From WVZL01 sp041862375 (GTDB taxonomy: Bacteria > Acidobacteriota > Aminicenantia > Aminicenantales > Aminicenantaceae), in contig JBGVTE010000051.1 of the NCBI GenBank assembly GCA_041862375.1, forward strand, positions 1 through 20,501: 20,501 nucleotides of DNA, written 5' to 3'. The translations under genes were made by a program, and so were the position numbers. Shown here in pieces: positions 6,695 to 13,472 of the stretch. The notes below the pieces were generated by a model that searched no databases, was not told the DNA's origin, and saw only the letters and a program-made list of their open reading frames with translations. How positions within the stretch are numbered: the first letter of the stretch is position 1; each line of letters opens with the position of its first letter.

Positions 6695-7304
6695 TAATAA
6701 GAAAGAATTTAAAGGAAAAAATTTGAAAGAAGCTATTGGCTTGGCTGAGCATATGCTTAAACTTTCCAGGGATGGGATTAATTATGAAATTGTTGCTGAA
6801 AAAACCAAACTATTCGGAATAAAAAGCAAAGAAATCGTAATTCGGGCTTGGCCGAAAGAGAAAGAAGAAGAAAATCATGTGGTTGAATTTCTTGAAAAAT
6901 TCCTGAACCTTGTTCCTCTCGAATTGGAATTCCAGATTAAAAGCAAGAATGATATTATTTACGTAATCTTTGAAGGAAAAGATAAGAATCTACTTCTTCG
7001 AAAGGAAGCATCTCTTCTTTTAGCTCTTCAACACATCCTCAACAAAATTTTCTCTCAAAAGATTCAAGCTGACTGCGATTTTTACAGAAAGAGGAGGGAG
7101 AGAAAGCTGAAAGAATATGCTATGAGTGTTGCTCACTATGTGTCAGAGACTGGTAAAAACGAAATATTGGAAATGATGAATCCTTACGAAAGACGCATCA
7201 TCCACCTAGCTGTAAACCAAATCCCTGGTATCACCAGCGAAAGTATTGGGGAAGGATTTCTCAAAAGGGTAAAGATATTTCCTATAAATAGTCAGGCTAA
7301 GTAA
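6672..7304 (+). CDS. Jag/KhpB-type RNA-binding protein with degenerate KH loop
   Basis: Jag (KhpB/EloR) family proteins combine an N-terminal Jag_N domain, a KH domain and an R3H domain, and act as RNA-binding regulators connected to cell elongation in Gram-positives. Here Jag_N spans about 12-58 (LKEAIGLAEHMLKL, KLFGIKSKEIVIRAW), a KH-like region about 66-130, and R3H about 145-206 with MNPYERRIIHLAV and GITSESIGEGFLKRVKIFP. The KH domain is odd: where relatives have LIGRRGETLDALQYL, this protein has LLRKEASLLLALQHIL, so both glycines of the GXXG nucleic-acid loop are gone (RKEA at 110-113). It overlaps yidC in the common yidC-jag pairing and is probably the last gene of the rpmH operon. A 227-bp gap follows. 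Confidence 0.88.
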   Translation: MEKEEKNNNKKEFKGKNLKEAIGLAEHMLKLSRDGINYEIVAEKTKLFGIKSKEIVIRAWPKEKEEENHVVEFLEKFLNLVPLELEFQIKSKNDIIYVIFEGKDKNLLLRKEASLLLALQHILNKIFSQKIQADCDFYRKRRERKLKEYAMSVAHYVSETGKNEILEMMNPYERRIIHLAVNQIPGITSESIGEGFLKRVKIFPINSQAK

Positions 7305-7531
7305 CTCAATTTCTTATCCTATTTAAAAAGCCTATTAAGAAAATCCCTCAATTCGGAAACATCGCCTTGTCTTTATTTTTTTACATCCACAAAGCTTTAA
7401 TGAGCTAAAGAAGAAATTCATTGTTCAAAACTACAAATCAAGCTAATTAAGATGAGTCGACTTGTCAGGAAGTTATAGCTAATTAGAACCTATTTACAGA
7501 TTTCCCATTACGAATTAATATATAGGAGACC

Positions 7532-8896
7532 ATGTTTGAAGATACAATTATTGCCATCTCTACTCCTCTAGGCTATGGGGGCTTAGGGATTGTCCGTCTT
7601 AGCGGCAAGAACTCGTTAAGTATTGCTAAAAAAATTTTTAAAGCCAGGAAGAAAGGAAGAGTTCTCCCACGATTCACTGTATTAGGCTTGCTCTATGACT
7701 TTGAGCAAAAGGAATATTTTGAAGAAGCATATTTAACTTATTTCCCCAAACCCAACACTTACACTAGAGAAGATATAGTGGAGATCAGCTGCCATGGAAG
7801 CCCTGTGATTCTTGAGGAAGTCGTTCGCCTCGGAATTAAAGCAGGAGCTAGGCATGCAGACCCAGGAGAATTTACGCTTCGAGCTTACTTGAAAGGAAGG
7901 ATCGATCTTCTACAAGCAGAAGCAGTGAATGATTTAATCCAGGCTACCTCCCTAAGACATGTAAAGATATCTTTTAATCAAGTCGAAGGGAAGTTATCTG
8001 AAAAAATAAACTCCCTCCGTATGAAGATTATTCATCTTCTAGCTCAAATCGAAGCTAGTATTGAGTTTCCAGAGGAGGGCTTGCGAACCTCCCAGAAACA
8101 GACTAAAAAAACAATAAATAATCTTATCCGTTTTCTACAAAAACTTATCCAGAGCTACGATTTCGGTAAATCTTTAGCAGAGGGAACTACCTTAGTCATT
8201 ACAGGAAGAGCAAATGTGGGAAAATCCACTCTATTCAACACTCTTCTTGAGTTGGATAGAGCAATAATTACCCCTTATCCAGGGACAACGAGAGATTATT
8301 TAAGAGAGAAAATAAAAATAAAAGACTCCATTTTTACCCTGATTGATATGGCTGGAATTGAACGCTCTGCTCACCCAGTAGAAAAAGAGGGAATAAAAAA
8401 GGGAGAAGCTTTGGCGAAGGAGGCTGATGGTGTGCTCCTTCTTCTTGACAGCTCAAAAGTAGCAAGTTCTGAGGATCTCAAATTAATCAAGAAATTTAAA
8501 GATAAGAAAACAATTCTCCTTTTTAACAAAATTGATCTTCCTCTTAAGATGAACAAAGAGAAAATTAAGAAAGCGGTAAAAAATATACTTTGCATTGATA
8601 TCTCTGCTTTAAAAGGCACAAACTTGGAAAAGCTGAAAAAAAAGATATACAGGTATTTTCTCCCTCAGCTTGAGAAAGAACAATACGTCATTCTTCATCT
8701 AAGACAAAAACTGCTTCTTGAAAAAATTATCAGCTATCTAGAAAAGGGATTGAATCTTCTAGAAGAAGGATACTTTGAAGAAGTTTACGCAGAGGAAATA
8801 AGGAGTGTTGTTCCTTTGATTGGGCAATTAACTGGAGAAATTCGCTCTGAAGAGATTATTGATAATATATTCTCTCGATTTTGTGTTGGAAAATAG
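7532..8896 (+). CDS. mnmE: tRNA uridine-5-carboxymethylaminomethyl(34) GTPase MnmE
   Basis: MnmE with MnmG installs the cmnm5 group on wobble U34 of tRNAs, using methylene-tetrahydrofolate, glycine, FAD/NADH and GTP hydrolysis. The 454 residues show the formyl-THF-binding N-domain (1-120, with CHGSPVILEE), the helical domain, and an inserted G domain. G1 is GRANVGKST (225-233), the TTRD switch is near 252-255, G3 is DMAG (272-275, usually DTAG), G4 is NKID (332-335) and G5 is SALK. The C-terminal FCVGK carries the essential Cys451. AGGAG before the ATG supports the start. It begins a second long plus-strand gene run and is followed 3 nt later by mnmG. Confidence 0.98.
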   Translation: MFEDTIIAISTPLGYGGLGIVRLSGKNSLSIAKKIFKARKKGRVLPRFTVLGLLYDFEQKEYFEEAYLTYFPKPNTYTREDIVEISCHGSPVILEEVVRLGIKAGARHADPGEFTLRAYLKGRIDLLQAEAVNDLIQATSLRHVKISFNQVEGKLSEKINSLRMKIIHLLAQIEASIEFPEEGLRTSQKQTKKTINNLIRFLQKLIQSYDFGKSLAEGTTLVITGRANVGKSTLFNTLLELDRAIITPYPGTTRDYLREKIKIKDSIFTLIDMAGIERSAHPVEKEGIKKGEALAKEADGVLLLLDSSKVASSEDLKLIKKFKDKKTILLFNKIDLPLKMNKEKIKKAVKNILCIDISALKGTNLEKLKKKIYRYFLPQLEKEQYVILHLRQKLLLEKIISYLEKGLNLLEEGYFEEVYAEEIRSVVPLIGQLTGEIRSEEIIDNIFSRFCVGK

Positions 8897-8899
8897 AAG

Positions 8900-10729
8900 A
8901 TGATCTCTGTCGATGAATATGATGTGATCGTTGTCGGCGCAGGCCATGCTGGCTGTGAAGCTGCTGCTGCCACAAGCAGGATGGGGCTCAAAACATGCCT
9001 TATTACCATTCATCTGGAAACCATAGCTCAAATGTCCTGTAATCCTGCCATAGGAGGTTTGGCCAAAGGACATTTGGTCCGTGAAATTGATGCTCTCGGC
9101 GGTATTATGGGCCTCTTAGCTGACGAAACGGGCATCCAGTTCAGACTTCTCAACAGGAGTCGAGGAGGTGCAGTTCAGGCACCACGAGCTCAATCTGATA
9201 AAGCTCAATACAGGCTTACCATGAAAAAATGGTTAGAAGAAATCCCGAATTTAACACTTTTTCAAGACATTGTCACTGAGGTGCTTACAAAGAATGGGCA
9301 CGCCCGAGGAGTTAGGACGATTGAAGGTCGCTCTGTATATAGTAAAGCTGTTATCATCACTCCTGGGACATTTTTAAACGGTCTCATCCATATGGGATTA
9401 AACTCCTATCCTGCGGGAAGAGCAAACGAGCCTCCAGCTCAAGAACTCAGTCAGGAATTAAAAAAATTAGGTTTTAAGATATTTAGACTGAAAACAGGAA
9501 CTCCCATGAGACTTGACCAGCACACTATAGACTGGAGAGTTTTCACTCCTCAGCCTGGAGATAAAGAATGTGTACCTTTCTCTTTTCGGACTCGCAAAAA
9601 ACTAAAAAATAGAATAGTGTGTTACATCGGCTACACTAATGAGAATACCCATAACATCATAAAAAATAATTTAGACAAATCCCCTCTTTACAGTGGAAAA
9701 ATAACAGGGGTAGGTCCACGCTACTGTCCTTCTATTGAAGATAAAGTTGTTAAATTTCCCCACAGACACAGACATCAATTTTTTCTCGAACCTGAAGGAT
9801 TAGAGACAGCCGAAATTTACGTCAACGGCATATCTTCGAGTCTGCCTTATGCAGTTCAGAAAGAAATTTTACAGAGTATCCCCGGCTTAGATCAAGCAAA
9901 AATACTCAGACCTGCCTATGGTATTGAATACGACGCAGTTGTGCCTACACAACTCAAGCCCTCACTGGAAACGAAGATGATTGATAATTTATATTTAGCT
10001 GGCCAGATAAACGGGACTTCTGGTTATGAAGAAGCTGCTGCCCAGGGTTTGATGGCTGGAATTAATACTGCTTTAAAAATTAAGGGTAAGAAACCGTTAA
10101 TCCTTCGAAGAGATGAAGCTTATGTAGCTGTTCTCATTGATGACTTGATCTCAAAGGGAGTTGAGGAACCATACCGTCTTTTTACTTCTCGCGCCGAATA
10201 CAGGCTTTTTCTCCGCATCGACAATGCAGATAAAAGGCTGATTACATATGGGTTTAGACTGGGATTAATAAAAGAGGAAGAATATCAGGAATACTTAAAG
10301 AAAAAAGAACGGATAAACCGAGTAATGATGTTACTTAAAAGGCAGAAAATCAAGACAGATAAAAATGAGACAATAACCCTCAAAGATTTGCTAAAAAAAC
10401 CTGAAGTAAAATTGAGAAATGTGGTAGAATATAAAAAATTTACTGAATCCTTGACTAGTGAGGAGGTCAGACATATAGAGTCAGAAGTGAAATACGAAGG
10501 CTATTTAAAAAAGCAAGAGAAAGAGATTGCAAGGATTAAAAAACTAGATCGGGTAAGAATCCCAATAACCCTGGAATTCAACAAAATTCCAGGGTTAACA
10601 AGGGAAGCTGTAGAGAAGTTGGAGCATAATAAACCCAAGACACTGGGGCAAGCTAAGAATGTCCCGGGAATGACTCCAGCTGCGATAAATAATCTTCATA
10701 TCTACCTTAAACTCAAAATGGAGAAATAA
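8900..10729 (+). CDS. mnmG: tRNA uridine-5-carboxymethylaminomethyl(34) synthesis enzyme MnmG
   Basis: MnmG is the FAD-binding partner of MnmE in U34 modification. The 609-residue protein has the Rossmann motif VVGAGHAGCEAA (11-22), the family signatures MSCNPAIGGLAKGHLVREIDALGG and RGGAVQAPRAQSDK, the AGQINGTSGYEEAAAQGL segment, and the SRAEYRLFLRIDNAD region. The C-terminal helical domain has IPGLTREAVEKL and MTPAAINNLH. Length is slightly under the usual 620-630. The start is 3 nt after the mnmE stop. The order mnmE-mnmG-parA omits rsmG (gidB), which commonly lies between them. A perfect 13-bp inverted repeat lies inside its last 170 bp, described separately. Confidence 0.98.
   Translation: MISVDEYDVIVVGAGHAGCEAAAATSRMGLKTCLITIHLETIAQMSCNPAIGGLAKGHLVREIDALGGIMGLLADETGIQFRLLNRSRGGAVQAPRAQSDKAQYRLTMKKWLEEIPNLTLFQDIVTEVLTKNGHARGVRTIEGRSVYSKAVIITPGTFLNGLIHMGLNSYPAGRANEPPAQELSQELKKLGFKIFRLKTGTPMRLDQHTIDWRVFTPQPGDKECVPFSFRTRKKLKNRIVCYIGYTNENTHNIIKNNLDKSPLYSGKITGVGPRYCPSIEDKVVKFPHRHRHQFFLEPEGLETAEIYVNGISSSLPYAVQKEILQSIPGLDQAKILRPAYGIEYDAVVPTQLKPSLETKMIDNLYLAGQINGTSGYEEAAAQGLMAGINTALKIKGKKPLILRRDEAYVAVLIDDLISKGVEEPYRLFTSRAEYRLFLRIDNADKRLITYGFRLGLIKEEEYQEYLKKKERINRVMMLLKRQKIKTDKNETITLKDLLKKPEVKLRNVVEYKKFTESLTSEEVRHIESEVKYEGYLKKQEKEIARIKKLDRVRIPITLEFNKIPGLTREAVEKLEHNKPKTLGQAKNVPGMTPAAINNLHIYLKLKMEK
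10566..10597 (+). repeat. Perfect 13-bp inverted repeat (hairpin) inside mnmG
   Basis: TAACCCTGGAATT (10566-10578) and its exact complement AATTCCAGGGTTA (10585-10597) flank a 6-nt loop CAACAA. The stem would fold in mRNA. It lies 132 bp before the mnmG stop and about 140 bp before parS. No T-run follows, so it does not look like a simple intrinsic terminator. It encodes part of a conserved stretch (ITLEFNKIPGLT). Confidence 0.75.
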
Positions 10730-10738
10730 GTAAAGTAA

Positions 10739-10754
10739 TGTTTCACGTGGAACA
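10739..10754. promoter_or_regulatory. parS centromere site
   Basis: TGTTTCACGTGGAACA reads on the other strand as TGTTCCACGTGAAACA, the classic Bacillus-type 16-bp ParB-loading site with its CACGTG core. It lies between the mnmG stop and the parA ATG, ending 6 bp before the latter. ParB loaded here would sit over the parA translation-initiation region, so it may both nucleate the segregation complex and modulate parAB expression. Confidence 0.93.
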
Positions 10755-10760
10755 TTGAAG

Positions 10761-11519
10761 ATGAATAAAAAAGTAATCGCCATAGCCAATCAAAAAGGAG
10801 GAGTTGGAAAAACTACGACTGCCATTAACCTCTCATCTTCTTTAGCTCTTAATAACATGAAAGTACTTGTTATAGACCTTGATTCACAGGGTATGGCCAC
10901 ATCCGGAATGGGAAATCAAAAAGTAGAGAAAAAGGGGATTTATCTGGCTCTCTTGAATGGGCAAATGATTGAGCAATGTATTGTTCCCACAAAGCAAAAA
11001 AATCTCTATCTTTGCCCTTCTTCTCCTGAACTAGCAGGAATTGAAGCAGAGCTGTTCGGGAAAGAAGATAGAGATAAGAAACTTAAAATAGCTTTGAACA
11101 AAGTACGAAGTTTTTTTGATTTTATTCTTATCGATTGTCCTCCTACCCTTGGATTTCTGACCATTAATGCCCTTACCGCTGCTGATTCTGTTCTTATTCC
11201 TCTCCAATGTGAATATTTCTGCATGGAAGGGATACCAGACCTTTTTCGAATTCTTAATGAAGTTCGGACTTTTCTAAACACAACTCTTCAAATAGAGGGC
11301 ATACTCTTGACGATGTACGATGAACGGACAAATCTTTCAAAACAGGTAGCTGAAGAAATTAGAAGGTCTCTCAGAGGAATTATATATGACACAGTCATTC
11401 CCAGGACTGTTAGACTTGCAGAGGCTCCAAGCTTCGGAAAGCCAATTACTCTCTATGATCCGAAATCAAAAGGAGCGGAAGCCTACTTAAATTTAGCTCA
11501 GGAGATGTTACGGAGATGA
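10761..11519 (+). CDS. parA: Chromosome partitioning ATPase ParA (Soj)
   Basis: ParA is a deviant Walker-type ATPase that binds DNA non-specifically as an ATP dimer and moves ParB-parS complexes. The 252-residue product starts MNKKVIAIANQKGGVGKTTT, with the deviant Walker A KGGVGKTT (12-19) and its signature Lys. LVIDLDSQGMATSGM (Walker A') and FILIDCPPTLGFLTINALTA (Walker B region) follow. Its small size and lack of an N-terminal HTH mark it as chromosomal Soj-type rather than plasmid type Ia. A TTG at 10755 overlaps nothing useful and lies against parS; the ATG at 10761 matches the family start. parB overlaps its stop by ATGA. Confidence 0.97.
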   Translation: MNKKVIAIANQKGGVGKTTTAINLSSSLALNNMKVLVIDLDSQGMATSGMGNQKVEKKGIYLALLNGQMIEQCIVPTKQKNLYLCPSSPELAGIEAELFGKEDRDKKLKIALNKVRSFFDFILIDCPPTLGFLTINALTAADSVLIPLQCEYFCMEGIPDLFRILNEVRTFLNTTLQIEGILLTMYDERTNLSKQVAEEIRRSLRGIIYDTVIPRTVRLAEAPSFGKPITLYDPKSKGAEAYLNLAQEMLRR

Positions 11520-12358
11520 AGAGAAGAGCATTAGGAAAAGGATTAAAAGCATTTATACCCGAGGAGTATGGAATTTTTAAAGAAGAGAGATATGCTGACT
11601 TAGATGTTGAACAGCTTAAGCCTAATCCTCTACAACCTCGGATTAAGATTGCCCAGCAATCTATCGATGAGCTCGCTCAATCCATAAAACTATCCGGTAT
11701 TCTCCAGCCGGTTATTGTCGTCCCAGATGGAGAATTCTATAAAATAATCGTTGGTGAACGCAGATGGAGAGCTGCTCAAAAATTAGGACTTAAAAAAATT
11801 CCTGTTCTTATCAGGACCATTCCCGAAGAGCAACAGCTGGAAATTTCTCTCATAGAAAATATCCAAAGGGAAGAGTTAAATTCATTAGAGATCGCTCTTG
11901 CCTATCAGAAGCTCATCAATGAGCTTAATTACACCCAAGAGCAAGTTGCTGAGAAAGTGGGAAAAGACAGGACCTCTGTTACTAATTATCTCCGCCTTCT
12001 TAAGCTTCCAAAAGAAATACAGAACGAACTTGCTGAAAACAAAATATCTATGGGCCACGCCAGAGCTCTAATCGCTCTTGAAGATCCTGAATTACAAAAA
12101 TCCGTGTGTCGCCTCATTGTTCAGAGGAACCTCTCGGTGCGCGATGTGGAAAGAATGGTTAAAAAAGATAAGACTCAACCAAAAAAGGAGAAAATTTCTG
12201 ACCCGAATCTTCTTGCACTTCAAGAGGAAATTATTAAGATATTCAGCACTAAGGTTTCAATTCAAGGGAACCAGAACAAAGGTATCATGAAGATATATTA
12301 TTATTCAATGGATGATCTCCATAGAATTTATGAATTAATTAAAGGAGTGTCCCAATGA
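11516..12358 (+). CDS. parB: Chromosome partitioning protein ParB (Spo0J), CTP-dependent clamp
   Basis: ParB binds parS and, as a CTP-dependent clamp, slides and spreads along DNA, stimulating ParA. The 280 residues begin with the short ParA-activating tail MKRRALGKGLKAFIP. The CTP-binding N-domain has QPRIKIAQQSIDELAQSI (about 40-57) and Box II GERRWRA (80-86), followed by ENIQRE (114-119). The helix-turn-helix with EQVAEKVGKDRTSVTNYLRLLKLP is around 138-165. A C-terminal dimerisation region ends the protein. Both CTP-box motifs look intact. It overlaps parA by ATGA (11516-11519) and the bactofilin by ATGA (12355-12358). Confidence 0.97.
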   Translation: MKRRALGKGLKAFIPEEYGIFKEERYADLDVEQLKPNPLQPRIKIAQQSIDELAQSIKLSGILQPVIVVPDGEFYKIIVGERRWRAAQKLGLKKIPVLIRTIPEEQQLEISLIENIQREELNSLEIALAYQKLINELNYTQEQVAEKVGKDRTSVTNYLRLLKLPKEIQNELAENKISMGHARALIALEDPELQKSVCRLIVQRNLSVRDVERMVKKDKTQPKKEKISDPNLLALQEEIIKIFSTKVSIQGNQNKGIMKIYYYSMDDLHRIYELIKGVSQ

Positions 12359-12750
12359 AAGAGAAGAATGGAGAAATAGATATACATAAAATAACTGGCT
12401 TTTTTAACAAAGATACAGAGTTTAAAGGAGATTTAACGTTTAAAGGATCCTTCCGCATTGATGGTCAATTTAAAGGGACAATAAATTCTGATTCGATACT
12501 CATTGTAGGCGAAGAAGGGAAGGTAGAGGCAGACATAAAGGTAGGCAGTTTGATTAACAATGGTGAGATTAAAGGAAATATCCATGCCAAAGATAAAGTA
12601 GAAGTAAACTCTAAGGGACGAGTCTTGGGGTCTATTACTTCTACAAAATTAGTGATAGAAGAGGGAGCCTACCTTGAGGCAAGCTGTCAAACTTGTGAGA
12701 AAATTAATCAGCTCCCCTCCGAAAAACCAAAACTAGGAAACAAACCTTGA
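12355..12750 (+). CDS. Bactofilin (polymer-forming cytoskeletal protein)
   Basis: Bactofilins are small beta-helical proteins that polymerise without nucleotide into membrane-associated filaments affecting shape, polarity or chromosome positioning. The 131-residue product has a short N-terminal tail, then a repeating pattern of glycine and hydrophobic residues typical of the core from about 18 to 110: FKGDLTFKGSFRIDGQFKG, ILIVGEEGKVEADI, LINNGEIKGNI, VEVNSKGRVLGSI. AGGAG precedes the ATG by about 7 nt. It overlaps parB (ATGA), so it is made together with ParAB. Myxococcus bactofilins position the ParABS system, which makes a functional link plausible but not shown here. Confidence 0.92.
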   Translation: MKEKNGEIDIHKITGFFNKDTEFKGDLTFKGSFRIDGQFKGTINSDSILIVGEEGKVEADIKVGSLINNGEIKGNIHAKDKVEVNSKGRVLGSITSTKLVIEEGAYLEASCQTCEKINQLPSEKPKLGNKP

Positions 12751-13472
12751 GCCCAGTCACAGGTGTTATACCTGCCCGGTTCTACTCTAGTCGTTTCCCC
12801 GGCAAACCTCTTGCCCTTATCCAAGGGAAAACGTTGATTGAAAGAGTCTATGAGAGAGCCTTGGCTGCCAAACTTCTCGATCGAATCATTATTGCTACTG
12901 ATGATGAAAGGATTGTTCAGACTGCTAAAAAAATTGGAGCTGAAGTACGAATGACATCTCGCCTCCATAAAACAGGGACAGAAAGAATTGCAGAAATCGC
13001 TCAGGATATATCTACTCCCGTTATTATTAACATTCAAGGAGACGAACCAATGGTAGATGGCGAGATGATTGATAAGCTTTCGCTTGCTCTTCAGGACAAA
13101 TCTATTCCAATGGTTTCTCTCATGGCTAGAATTCAAGACCTAGAGCTCATCAAGGATCCCAATATTGTAAAAGTTGTTGTTGATAAAGATGACTATGCCC
13201 TTTATTTCTCTCGATCACAGCTTCCTTTCGGGGCGGCAGATTACTTTATGCAACATATCGGAATATATGGCTATCAAAGAGATTTTTTATTGCATTTCTG
13301 TAAGCTAAAACGTTTAAGGTTGGAAAAGGCGGAAAATTTAGAACAGCTAAGGGTGTTGGAACATGGCTACAAGATAAAAATGATAGAAATTCAATCCCCG
13401 ACCTTGAGCATTGATACTCCACAGGATATAATCAAGTTAGAAAAATTGCTAAAAAAAAGAAAAGATGTCTAA
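12747..13472 (+). CDS. kdsB: 3-deoxy-manno-octulosonate cytidylyltransferase (CMP-Kdo synthetase)
   Basis: KdsB couples CTP and Kdo to give CMP-Kdo, the activated sugar for lipid A inner-core assembly. The 241 residues show the nucleotidyltransferase opening GVIPARFYSSRFPGKPLA (6-23), IATDDERI, TGTERIAE, INIQGDEPMV and HIGIYGY, all family hallmarks. The start is TTG at 12747, overlapping the bactofilin TGA stop (TTGA). AGGA 8 nt upstream and the absence of any other start before the conserved GVIPARF support it. Its 3' end overlaps pyrG by 8 nt. Confidence 0.96.
   Translation: MSPVTGVIPARFYSSRFPGKPLALIQGKTLIERVYERALAAKLLDRIIIATDDERIVQTAKKIGAEVRMTSRLHKTGTERIAEIAQDISTPVIINIQGDEPMVDGEMIDKLSLALQDKSIPMVSLMARIQDLELIKDPNIVKVVVDKDDYALYFSRSQLPFGAADYFMQHIGIYGYQRDFLLHFCKLKRLRLEKAENLEQLRVLEHGYKIKMIEIQSPTLSIDTPQDIIKLEKLLKKRKDV

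Noticed and set aside
7368..7396. DnaA-box-like ACATCCACA in the jag-mnmE gap
   Set aside because: A single poor match without neighbouring boxes or an unwinding element does not support an origin.
7441..7485. Direct repeat AGCTAATTA upstream of mnmE (7441-7449 and 7477-7485)
   Set aside because: A 9-bp AT-rich repeat is readily found by chance and no promoter alignment gives it meaning.
7493..7521. Possible promoter TTTACA-17-TAATAT before mnmE
   Set aside because: Its predicted transcription start would fall inside the mnmE ribosome-binding site AGGAG, making the two signals incompatible.
13450..13472. A-rich slippery run at the kdsB-pyrG overlap
   Set aside because: Both proteins are complete with normal ends and starts, so programmed frameshifting is not needed.
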